DNA from: Mermis nigrescens
Taxonomy: Eukaryota > Nematoda > Enoplea > Mermithida > Mermithidae
Direction: 5' to 3'
Assembly: GCA_036768485.1 (NCBI GenBank)
Contig: JAVLUZ010000323.1
Coordinates: forward strand, 186,001-250,000
Length of the DNA stretch: 64,000 nt
The notes under the pieces are model-generated. The model was given only the letters and a program-made list of their open reading frames with translations. It had not been told where the DNA came from and ran no database searches. Made by a program: the position numbers and the translations under genes. Position 1 is the stretch's first letter. Every line of letters begins with the position of its first letter. Positions 24,201-37,300 of the stretch are shown piece after piece.

Positions 24201-27200
24201 TGCTTCCTAGTACAAAAGTACCCTAAAAAGCCGTTTTGACGCTGTTTTAGACCTACTTCGAGAATTTTTAATTTTTTCCTTCAGGGGACGCTTATGTGCT
24301 TCAAAAATTACTTTCAATTTCCGGGGTTGGGGCGGTCTCCCACGCCCCTCCCTGAATATAGGCCAGACTCTCATTATACATTTAGCAGGGATTCTACAGT
24401 CAAGGTTAGTCATCCCCAAGGCCTTTCGAAGTCGGGAAAATTTTTGGCAAAGACATGCGTTTTTTTGGCTGTTTTTAGGTGTTTATTTTTCTATTTTTGG
24501 CCGAAAATCAGATGTAATTTACCCCTCCCTGTACTATGGCCGGGAACCATAACATGATCTTTGGATTTGGGGGTTTATCCCTAATTTTTCAATCCTCTAA
24601 AAATTCGCAATGTTCCAAAGATTACTGAAAATTCGTAGAAGAGATGCGGTCTTAAAGCAATTTTCACTAATTGTTTGTTCGATAAAGTGTAGAAGTTTTG
24701 GCGATTCGCTCCTTACGCTCATATTTGACTCAAATTTTGTTTTATTTCTCGAAATTTTTTTAACGTTCTCTTACGATTTAAAATGATAGAGCAACGACAA
24801 AAATGCTACAACAGATGTTGTTGACGCTTATCTACCATTTTTAAGTCCAAAATAGGCACTTTAGAGGTTACTTCTGAGAATTTCCATGCTTCTTAGTCTT
24901 CCCGCGACCTCCTCCGAAATATTTCGAGCCGTTACATGTTTAACTGTTATGCACGTGCGGAATAGGGGCCCACAACTATAGTTCGTTTCATGAAGCTTCG
25001 AGGTTCTTGAAAAAATTGAGTGCCCACAAAAATGTTTCAAACTAATGCGGTAATATGATATTCTAGAGTATGTCGAGTCACATGGAGACGTATGCCACTG
25101 CTAATACGTATTACTGTGGCAAAATTTGAACCCGCTTTTTGTAGCCTGATTCTTGCGGAAAAATATTGAGAGATAACCGCAAGGTTTAATGAAACAGACT
25201 ACGCATAACAGGAAGATACGACAAAATTACACTAATTAAAAAACAATGTAGTTTTGAACATTTTTTGGCAAGCTCTGCGCAACGGAGAGATAGAATTTGA
25301 AAATTTGAAAACATTTTACTCCGTGGATTTTTTTAGCGCTACTTCCGTTTGCGCGGCCGCTACTGGTTCGAAGAGAGCATTCGCACAAGGACCTCTCAAT
25401 AACGTAGTAAAAATATATGTTAATATTAGGAGGAAGCAGTGTTTTTTTTGTACAAGGTCCGTTCGTACATGTACGAAGATGGTCCCCAAAACTCTTTGTA
25501 CATTTTGTACATGCAAATTTTTGTGTACTATAATATGGTACAGTGGCGATTTTAGTGTGGTAAAACAGGGTTTTTCGACCGTTGGTAGTGTATTTTAGCT
25601 AATTTCTGGGTTTCTGATGCTTAAAATTGCTAAAAATTGTCTCTAAAACGGCGCTAGGCGCCGTAAAATTGAATATTTTTCTATTCTATATGCTAATTCT
25701 GCCATTTTAAAGATAGTATATATGACGGACAATTACTCATTTTGACGCGAAGCGTCGAAAATTTCTGGGAATTTTACACCTTTTTACACTTTTTGCCTTC
25801 CCAAAAATCTTTGTACATGTACAAAGACGGTCCTGAAAAGTCTTTGAACACCGGGTAAAATCTTTGCCGAATGCAAAAAAAATCGTGGGAAGAAGGCTAA
25901 AATAATGGCTTTTTTTAGTATTTCTCGGCAAGCTCTAAGACCGTGGTAGAGGATATTTTTTCAAAAAAAATTGTTTTACATTTTTCACGTCTTACAAAAT
26001 ATCTCCTATTTAAATTGGCATCACGACTGATTTCTCATCATCAATTTCGTTCATGCTTCACTCTGATCAATTAATTAATGCAGCTTTGGGCACAAATTTT
26101 GATTTCGTCTTCTGAGCTAAGTGCTGTTTAAACGACGTATATAACATAAAAACAAATAATTTGACGCAAAGCGTCGGGAAATTCTGGTATGCCCAATATA
26201 GTGGAAACATTCTTAAAATCTGCTTTTATGGCCGATTAAGCGCAATTTGACTTATTAACTTTTTCTCGTGTAGAACCAACTAAAACGGAAAATAAGAAAA
26301 ATTACATTCTGGGGTACCTTGATGTGGACTTGCCTGCATGTCGAGATGTAATTCATTACATTCAGGTAATGTTAATCAGAAACTATTCTTTCCTTGAAGA
26401 TTATGCAAAGCTTTCATGCTGTTATTGATTTCGATTAGAACTGTTTGTAATCGATGATGAATCGTTTAGAAAGCGCTAAACTGAAAAGTGAAATAATAAA
26501 ACGTCGAAAGCAAAATCATCGCTCAATTTTCTAAAGAGCTTTTGGGTAAGAACGATAGACTGCTTGAGAATTTCAAATTACAGAGCTAACATTATAGCAA
26601 AGCTTAGCGGGAGTTTGCTGGATGATGAAACAAAGAACCAGAGATGGGAAAACTAAAGATAATACATTTTTAACACATTCGGCGCGAACCGCTCTAGAAT
26701 TTTTCAAATCATTCTTCCAAGAAATGCTTTAAAAATGTTAGATCGCATATATTTTATTTGCCCAAAATTTTTCATTAGCGCACCATAGGTGGGTGGCACC
26801 AAAGCTCTGGGGGGGGATGCAAGATTTTTTCATAGGTCCAAAAGATGGCCTTAAGCATGGTGGTATGGCGGAAAAAACCAATTTTCGACGTTTCTCATCG
26901 AGCACTATCCATTGGTATCAAAAATTGCGAGAAAAACAAAAAAATTTAAAAATTGGATTTTGGGGTGGTAATTTGGTTTGTGGGGGCGGGGGTATTTTGA
27001 CTTTGGGGTGGGGGGTATTTTGACTTCTGGGGGCTGCATACCTCCAAACTTCCCACCTTGCCCAGGTATGGTGGGCACAGCTGACTATCATCGCTAGTCG
27101 TTACAGTATTTACTCTTTTTAATTATGTGTTTATATTATGAATAAATTTTTGATTGTTTTGCTGATTTCGCATTAGCATTATCTTCTTTGCAGGCAGCTT

Positions 27201-28270
27201 TGCATTTGAACCGTAGCTTTATTTAGTGTATTCATCGATATCTTTAGTTGATATTATTTATAGCCGCTGAATGAGTCTCACGAAATTTCTTCGCTTTTAT
27301 TCTACAGGCTGACACTCATAAAAAATCTTTATCCAGCTAGTTCAGCGAAGAGCCTTAATCCTAATTAAATCTACCAATAATGCCATAAGGAACTCTGGTC
27401 TGTATAAAAAATGAAATCCAATAATTAAATATGCCGAAAAAAGCGGGAACACGCGATAGAACCAGCAATAAGCAATTGTATCATATGTTCCATCTTTCTC
27501 TTTTATTTCGATATTTGGCTTTCACTAAATTCCTCAGAACATCAACAATTTAAAAATTGTCTAATTTAAAATTTGTAATTTTTTAGTATTTCGTGAAATG
27601 TCGAGAACGATTTGTGAACGTTATTTTTGACTTAGCTTTAAAGATGCTTTTTGTGAAATAAATTACAGGCTGAAATATTGAAAAATTTAAATCATAGTCA
27701 TTTTAAAAGGAAATTGACAAGGGATAATTTAACTCAATAATTTCAATATACGTGCATTTGAAAGATTTATTTATTTAAATTTGGTTTTTCTTATCGATGA
27801 TATAATTTGTGGTGCATTCTACTTAAATAGAATAATTATATGAATATTCAGTCCATTGATAAATAAATAAAATAAACAAGTTATCTCAGCAAAGAATACT
27901 AATTAATAAATTAAATGAATGTGCAAATAATTTTTTATATGTAATTTGAGCCTTATTGAAATACATTATGATCATGAACCATTGCATTCAGCTAGACGTA
28001 GGACAAATACAACGAAATATAGGCCAATTTCTCGACAACCAATCGAAAACGAGGAATATATTGAAGAGGAAGAGGAAGATGAGATAACAGAGGATTTGAC
28101 TGTTGACATCGGTGGTAAGTTGTCTGATTATTGAAGTGGTACAAATAAAGAAATGATAAATAAATATATTAATTAATTAATTAAGTAATTAATTGACTAT
28201 GTGATTAACAATAAATAAATTACAAAAAATGAATAAATAAATAAATAAATAAAATGAATAAATAAATGAA

Positions 28271-28329
<59 letters not shown>

Positions 28330-31300
28330 ATTGTTTGATCGATCCGTACTAAATTTTATCGCAACTTGAATTACAGTTGAAAAATGAGAAAATGGTTGGA
28401 GATAATATGAATCAAAATCGATAAATAACTCAAACCAGAAGTTGTTTTTAAGATAAATTGTAGAATTCTATACTTTATATAAAATTTAGTAAGTTTATCA
28501 TATTACTAAATCTAAATCTGTACTTCGTCTTAAAAATTACGCATCTCATTAACAATCCATTCGCTGATATTGATAGTCAAATTTAGTGTGGCCTATCTTT
28601 CCAGTTTTTTTATTTTGAATATTCTCAAATTTGTTTTGCATTCTATTTTTATGACGTGTTTACCTATTTTTATGTTCGATTCATTTTTATCACTAGTCGT
28701 AAATCTGGGAATTCCGTTGGATTCAAAATAAAGAGAAAAAAATCAATTTCCCATAAAATTCATACATTTGACAAAAATGTAAACTTTCGCCTAGTTCTAG
28801 TATAAAACTATAAATATCAAATTAATAAATGTGCCCAGTGCAAGTTGTTCTTGAGATCATTATAAATTCGACTTTCCTTATTTCGCTGATCGAACAGATC
28901 GAAGACGAGCCAGTCATTTGTACAGTAAATTCGCTCGGACTACCCGACACGTAAGGTAAGGGTCATATTCGCACAGGGTAAAGGAGGAAGATGGGATAGA
29001 TCCTTATGTGTTCTGGAGAGGGGCGTTGATAACCCCAGAATTGCTGCTGACCAAATGTGTTCTTAGGGATTAGGGGATGGGTTTAGAGTTTGGACCCCCT
29101 CCCTGAATGGCTGCTGGCTGATCGCCGCAAAATGGCTATGACCCCCATAATTGTCGATTTTTCGTTGAAATTGTAAAAATGTGCCTCGTTAAGCTTTCTA
29201 GTTCATTTGTGGCTCCGAAGTCTCGAATTCCCGGCGTTTCGCGCCATATACACATTTTTTGACTATATTTCGTTAAATTTACTTAATTTTTCTGATAATT
29301 TTCTGAAATTTTTTCATGTTATTTCAATTTCAGAAAAAAACGAGCGTTGTCCAAATGTCAGAAAAGCGTTTTTGACGTGTGCCCTTCATTTTTTAGCCCT
29401 AAAAGGCACTTTTTAAAAATGTTTTGCGCCTGACTCCCCTTCAAATTTTCATGCTGTATATGTATGCCACGGACCATACATGTAACAGAGGTACTGAGGA
29501 ATTTCTACCTAAAGTTTGTCGGTGCTTCATGATCCTCTGAAAGTCAGAAAGCGTTTAGACACCTACCGATTTTTTGACGAAAACTTGCGGTTTTTTTGGG
29601 AGTACTGTATTTTTGACGCGTACCTATGGTTTTAATCCCAAACAGACACTTATGAAAATTTTTCGGGGCTGACCCCCAAAGTTCTCATGCTGTACAAAAA
29701 CGGTTAGACCCCTAGAAATTTAAAACTTGCCTAAAATCCGGCAGACCCCACATAATTGAATTATTGGCGTTTTTAGCGGTTTTTATCCTATCTATCCCCA
29801 TATACAGAATTTGGCATCTGCCTATGTATGGCCATTATTATCTCTCCGGTGAATATTTCAATAAGAAGATTTTGTACAAAGAATAAGCGCATACACACGC
29901 GAGAATATTTGAATAATACTATTGAAAAAATATACAGGGTGTAATGGTATAATCTATAAATATAATTTATAAGTGGAAATCATGAATTATTTAAATAATG
30001 TTTTTATTCCAATGCTCATACATGCACGTTTGCAATTCTGAGGTATATTAATGGAACGATTCGAAAAAATTTGTAACTATACTCTTTGATCAATTTCACA
30101 ACGTTTCATATTTGATTATATTATTCAAAATTTTTTAAAAAATTTCAACTTTCAATTGTTCAAGCTTAAATTTGATAATTTTCGAAGTAAGTTTTCAAAT
30201 ACTTTACTAATTTTACAAGAATTTGCGTTTAATAATCTGGTCGAGTTTTGGCTATCAATTGTACTCGTAACTAATCTTCTGGAGGTACTGGATGTAACTT
30301 TAGCATTCCGTGATCTTAGTAAGCCAGAGTATTTATGCAAATAATTTAAATAGGAAGCATAGTAGCAAAAAATGTCAAAAATTGGTAATTTTAATCTTTT
30401 TCAATGTATACAACGGCCTAAGGCATTGAAATTTCAAATTTATAGACTAATAAAAGTTCTAGGACTTTCCAAAAATTAACAACATTTTTATTATTATTCT
30501 TAAGGTTCTACTAAGATCTTAAAGGCCATTATAAAATTCCGATTCTGCCAAATCAGTTGATAGGTTACTGCAGATTATATTAAAGCGAATCGTTAAATGT
30601 AATCTTCTTTAATGTTGTTCATCATTTGTATTCTATTTTCGAAATTTAATCTTCGGAAATAGAGAAATCGAAAAATTGTTATCACGCACTAATCCGTTTT
30701 TAATTAATTGTAGCATTGTTGCTATTTTGGATTTTTCACTCTATTCTCAGAATAAATATTATATATTGCAATTAAAAACAAGTATTTAAATCTAATGCTT
30801 CTACTTAGACTCAGAGTGCGTCACCTGATCAAAAGCCAATTTATGTTTTGGCTCGTTATTACGCTCGTTTTTTTGAACACCTGCTGCGTTGCTATTGAAC
30901 ATCATGGTCAAAAGCCGTGGTTGACTGACTTTCTGAGTAATTTCGCACTTTTTAATTTTTATTCTTTAATTATTAAATATATATAATAATATATTTAATA
31001 ATATTCCTAATATTAGAACATTTATTTTAAAATAATCAATTATATTATTAATATGTAATAATAATTATTGATTTTATCATAATTATTCGATAATCAAAGG
31101 ATCAATTCTTTTAAATAAATATCACGACTTCTATAATTATTTCTATTTTTCAAATTTCACGCTTCAATGTTTTTAAATATTCGCAATATTTTAATCTTAC
31201 AATTTGTTTTATATGATATTTTGCAACATTGAAGAAACCAGCGAATGGGTTTTTCTTGGAATTTTCATGTTCGAAATGCTTCTGAAGATGTTCGGACTGG

Positions 31301-34300
31301 GCTTCGCCATCTATTTCCGTTCAGCTTTTAATCGATTCGATTGCGCAGTACGTTTTTTATCATTCTGATCACTAAACTACTTACGAGTTCTCCAAATAAA
31401 TTATGATTCGCTTAATATATTGATTAATTGATTAATTAATTAATTAATTAATTAATCAATTAATTAATTAATAAATAAATTGATTAGCATGCATAAAGCA
31501 GTTTTGGGAAAAGAATTTAATTCAGAGAACTCTAATTTCAAATATATGGTATGGGTCCTAGCAGTATAACAACCACACATGGGCATGGGCGTCTTAAAGG
31601 TCTAGATGCATTCCTTTTAGTATTCGGCGTTTCAAAATTTAATTTCCAATCGAATTTTTTTCTTGATTCCAATGTATAGAGCGCGATGAGAATCGACGAA
31701 AAATTATGTTTTTTTCTTGCCACGAATTTTTCGGGACTTTTTTGCTATTTGCCCCCAGAATTAGGTTGCTGCCCATGTGCCTTCGTATGGTAACGACAAC
31801 CATACTCACTGGGCAACCTAATTCTGGAGGTTTGATGGAAAAAATCGCACAAAAAGTGGCTAAAATTTAATTTTGGTGGTCTACTGAATCCTCGGAAGGT
31901 TTCAATTTGGGGGAGGGGTGTGGGTCGGAACCATCGTCTCCCACATTCATATACGTCGACGACGCCTGACGCGAAATATTTATGTAAAGCGGACCTATAG
32001 CAGTTCCAGTCTTACAGCATTAGGTATATATTGCATCTTTAGGTAACTTTAAGAGTAAGCAGAAAATTCAAATTCAAAATAAGGCAAAATATAAAGATAA
32101 AGGTGAAAATCAAATTATTGCTATACTCGAATTCTATAGTGTTCCTGACGCTAGGCCTATTTAGACCGCATTGGCTTTTTAGAACCGAAAAATAATATGT
32201 GCCGAATTTTCAGAAACTTGGCGCCCTCCGTCTCTATCCTTTCCATATGCTATGCTATTTTAATCGTGTCAAATCGTGTGATATAATATCTCTGGACTGT
32301 AGTACTGTAGCTTTTAATAAGTCGCAAACAATATAAATTAAGCATACAAGCTTAGAACGTCGCAGAGTCAATACTATTTCGTAGTATCGAAGCTATTCCT
32401 CGAATACGGACGCGACTTTAAGCATTTTACAAGGATTTTTATAAACGATTAAATTCGGCTTTTTCACGCGATCATAAATTAGTACGACTAAGCTAAGCAT
32501 TGAAAAATGACACGTGGAACTCCCGACTTGCAAGAAACGGAAAATTGGGCAACGATTCAATGTGCATAAAAATAGAAAGCATAAAAAGTCATCGATTCTT
32601 TGGCGTTTCTTAGCGAAGCATAAAAGATGTAAAAAGAGTTTTTGCCACGATTTCTATGTTAGCAACATAAAAGAGAGTATAAGCTATAACATATGTAAGC
32701 ATGTATAAAATTCGTAAGCGTAGTAAGAATTTGATATTTTGACAATGGGATTTTGACTTCTTTACAAATTCATGCCTTAAAATGGTCGAAACAACCGTCA
32801 TAATAGAAGCCCATAGTCAAAAATATCAGCCAGATAAATATAATAATCGCACTGAAATCTTATGGTAATAAGTCATGAAATTATTATCGTAAAAAAGCAT
32901 AATTAGACTAAAACCATACTTAACATTTTTAACTTTTTTTCCGAGCCGGAACGGAAAGTGTGAAATAAACGTGCTGCGAAATAACACCTTAAGTCATTTT
33001 AACTTCCCCGAACTTATAAAAGAATATGGATTTTATCCTTAACTGAGGAGTAATCTGTTGTGCCTGTAAGGATTATTGAACATTCAGATTTCATATTCAC
33101 TCGCGTCGTGTTAGTTATGATTCATTTATTTTTCCTAAATGATTCAATTTAACAAATGAATGGTTCCAAAGGCACTTGCGCTTGCGCGATCCTTGTCGTG
33201 CTAAAATATTATATTACTTCAGTGTATACGATGTGTAATGACTTCGGTTTCCTTGATTTTTCGTTTTTCAAATAGCGCTATGCATACATGTAAGAGCGGA
33301 GGGGATGCCCCCACTCAAACTCGGTCGTCCCCCTATCCCCCAGAACCAGAAAATTTTTGACCCATTTTGTCCGAGTTTTGAAAAAAAATTTAATTTTTTG
33401 GCTCTTTGAAGGCCTTTTTTTGCGTTTTTTAGCCAAAACATTGGCGGTCATTCTCATCCCCGCTAAAAATAATCGTAATCGAGGACCCCACCCAAAATTT
33501 CGAGCCGTAAGACGTATGTTTCTCTGATCCAAACATGTTTTGGAATTCTGGGGATAAGTCCAAAAATTTTTCTAAAATGTGCATGAAACAAGAGCTTGGA
33601 AACAATGGGTTAACGCCTAGAATAGCATTTTTAGACGATCTTTCTCAGAATTCTCTTCCTGTCTAAAATAATAAGATACGAAAAATATAGCTTATATCTG
33701 TTTTTGGTCAAGAGCCGCTTTTAAATGTCTAAAATGATAGTATCTTCGAGATCTAAGTTTGTTTGCGAATTGTAAGCTATACTGTATGGGTCAGCAGCAT
33801 TTTGTAGGGATCAGCAGGATAAATGTCTTCCCTAGAACCCGCGAGGTCGGTCATTACCATAGATGCAGAGAATGGTCGATCTGGGGACAGGTAAAAAACG
33901 GAGCTTTTTCGGGCCAAAATAAATTCAAAAACTGGTAATCGTATAACTATTATAATTACCTTAAACCACATTATTTCAAGCACTTTTGAGACAAATTTTC
34001 GATTTTCACCCATTTGCGGCATTCATTTTCTCTCGTTTCCCCCAGAAAATTTTCAAAACTCTTGTATGGTTGGTCCGGTTCTTCGTTCGGGCTTTCGGGG
34101 TCGCTCAGCCACCAGGGTCGAGTCAATTGACCCTGAATTGACCCTGTGCTCATGTATGGTCTGATATATGTTCATAGTTTAACGATTCAAAGTTGATTAT
34201 TTTTCAAACAAACGTTATTACTGGATTAAATATTTAAGGAAGTTAAGCATAAGGCTTGCAAAAAAATTTAGGATTAAAAGATCGTAGATTTTCCGTCATC

Positions 34301-37300
34301 ATTAAATTAATCTGTTCACGGTTAAAGGGGTCGTTAACTTATTAAATGAAGTACTTTGAATTAAATTTTAAAATTAAATTTTTTTATTTTTGGTCCAATT
34401 CTTATTTTATTCAAGCAATGCGAACCACTCAGATATTTTATGCGCGGAAGATATTACATTTTAAGCCTGTTTACATTTCAGGTTATCACCGGTAGTCTCT
34501 TCGAAGTCGTCTGGGGAATTTTTAATCCCCTAGATTCGTTCGGACTATCAGTATTACGGGCTCTTCGGCTTCTTCGAATATTCAAGATAACAAAGTGAGC
34601 AATGGTCTTCGGTTTGTTGATAAATTGTGAAGTTTTTAATCGGTATTCATGGTTTTTACATCGGGCAAAGATTTTTACGGACGTATGAGAATTTTTCGAG
34701 TTTTCTTCGCTTATGTGCAGAGATTTTGGGAGATAAAAGCGAAAAATTAAAGATTTCAAACAATTTTCGATCAGGTAGGTACTGTTTACCGTTCGTTTGC
34801 CATTGTAATGGCTAAAATTACGTCTAAAAGGGCAAAATGACGCTTTTTACGCTTCGCACCGCTTCCTGTGTAATTTCTGTTTATAAACGTACAGTATTGA
34901 GTTTTGAAGCTTAAATCAGTCAAGCTAAGTTAAATTAATTAAATTGAATAAATAACTTGAATAATTATAAATCAAATTTTAAAGATTTAATCAAACCACT
35001 GAATTAAGCGCTACGCGTTGATTTAGGGATTTTCATTGTTTAATTGTAAGAAGAATGAATTGAAGTAAAATTCATGCTAAATGGGTCGAAACTGTTTTAT
35101 AAAAATATGAGAATTTTAATTATTATGTACAAATTTGACAATTTCTGTTTTATTTAACAATGATTTTCCTAGTTCCAAGCTTAAAAATTGTATTTCGGTC
35201 GAACAAAAATCACTAGGCAAGTTTTTGGGGCTTCGCGTAATGGAATTTTGAAGATTTAATGGAAAAGTCGCAAATTGTACTTTAGAACGGTAAAAATATA
35301 AAAAAAGGATTCGAAGCTTTGCGCGGTATTGATAAATTTTATTATTTTTTAAATTATCAGATATGTTGAATTGGTTAAATTACAGTAATAGAAATAAAAA
35401 ACTACTTTATATCACAAACAATATTATAGTATCTTACAATTTACATTTACTAAAAAATTAAAAAGAGTTTTCTATGCCCTTTTTGTACATATCGAAAAAG
35501 TTTAAAAACTGGTGCTCTATTATGTTCGCTTGTTATTTGCCTAATGATATTTTTGTTATTAGTATTGAAAATGTTAGTATTTTTCAAATTGTCGGAAACC
35601 CAGAAATCGGCTAAATTACAGTAATAAAAGTGAAAAAAATTGTTGTTTACACAGAACGCGTTAGAAATTCAAAAAATGTCTGAAGAGTTTAAAAAGAATA
35701 TAAAAAACCGATGCTTCATTATACTCGCATCTTATTTACCTAATGATATTTTTGGTATTAATATTGCAAATTTTAGCATTTTTCAAATTATCGGAAACCC
35801 GGGAATTGGCTAAATTACAGTCATAAAAGTAGAACACCATGTTTTTTTACACAGAATGCGTAGTTTTGTGGGCCCTCTTTGTTTATTCCCAAAGAGTTTA
35901 AAAAACTGATGTTCTTTTATACTCGCATATTATTTATCCAACGATATTTCTGGTATTAATATCGATCAATGTCTCCGGTTTCCGATAATTAATTTCGATG
36001 TTCCTGGCGCGATGTTTTTACATATAACGTTTTTTGATCGACCAAATTATTTTTAGGTACTGGACCAGCTTGCGCAATCTAGTCATTCCCTGATGAATTC
36101 GATGCGAAGCATTATTTCGCTATTATTCTTGCTCTTTCTTTTCATAGTCATTTTCGCCTTGCTAGGAATGCAGCTTTTCGGCGGCGAGTGAGCTGCGCAT
36201 TCGGTTTTTTCTATAATTAACCCATTTTTTGTACCGTTTTCGGCCCATTTTTTAGATTTAATTACGATCCTACTCAGGAAAAATCGTGGACTAATTTCGA
36301 TACGTTTCCGGTAGCTCTAATCACCGTATTTCAGGTAATTAGGCGATAAGCTGTAAGCTTGAATAAGACGAGACAGCTAATGATGCAAATCAAGACGTAT
36401 ATAATTAGAGCTTGTATGCCTAAAATTAAGAATAACAAGAAATTACTGAATGTCAAGCGTAGTAATTATCGATTATGCAGTCAATGGAAAATTGACTTCC
36501 AAAAATAAAGATCTTATCAATGATCATCGATTGTGCAGACCGGAGGAAATTGGATTGTTTAAATAAAGTTCTTACAACTTTTCTCTTTCTCTACTTTATA
36601 TTTTTTACAGTTGTATACTTTTAATTTTATATCTTATATTTATTAAATTTATGCATTCTGAATGTGATTGCATAGATCGGCTCCGAAACGTACGCTTTTA
36701 GCCTAAAATGATGATTTTGAGCTTTTAGCAATCTTTTTCCTTTGGCGTAGAATTGTTTCCTTGTAAATTTATGCTTAGTTTTAAAAAGTTCCGCATAATT
36801 TTCTATTGATTTAACATTCTGTGAAAAAATGCTTTTCTATAAATGCTTATTGGCATACAAATATGCTCTGAAACTTTCAATTCATGTTTAGTTTTATATA
36901 TTTTTGAAACATTTTTTGCGCAAATTAAGCCTTTAAAATCACTTAACATTTTTCAAAAAAAATTGGAGGCAAATTCCTATTATTCAACTTTCTTTACTTT
37001 TTTGCTCGTGGTTGTTTACTTTATTTACCCATCTGTTAAGAGTTGATATTTTTTTATTCAAGTTTTAAATTTTACTTTTTTATTCCCTGCTGAAAGATTT
37101 TGACCGGAGAGGATTGGAACGAAGTAATGTACAACGCAATCAGAGCCAAAGGTGGCGTTTATAACGGCAGCATGTATTCGTTATACTTCATTGTTTTGGT
37201 GCTATTTGGGAATTGTGAGCTGTTTTGAACAATTTGCTGACCCTTTAAAGAATTCCGCCTTTTAGTAAAAACCAATAAATTTGATATTCAATCCAATGTA

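Larger units (their letters stand above)
23759..27991 (+). other. Intron 9 (4.2 kb)
   Basis: A transposon-like end (CAGGCCCGTAACCAGGATTTT) starts at about 23775, only 17 bases after the donor. Family C-related sequence lies near 24400-24560, a family E element at 25433-25893 and a family A repeat at 26785-27075. A plausible-looking short exon at 26274-26365 is rejected because its phase does not fit. Confidence 0.5.
31348..34481 (+). other. Intron 13 (3.1 kb)
   Basis: A (TTAA)n tract sits at about 31425-31475. Repeats of family A (31560-31790), C (33285-33530) and B (33855-34165) follow. No exon seen between 31790 and 33280. Confidence 0.5.

Noticed and set aside
26274..26365. Possible extra I-II linker exon (CGTGTAG|AACCAAC ... 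TTCAG|GTAATG, encoding [19 protein letters not shown])
   Set aside because: It has good-looking splice sites but ends in phase 0, and no acceptor of exon 10 accepts that phase. Skipping it gives [11 protein letters not shown], which matches the family. It could still be an alternative or poison exon.
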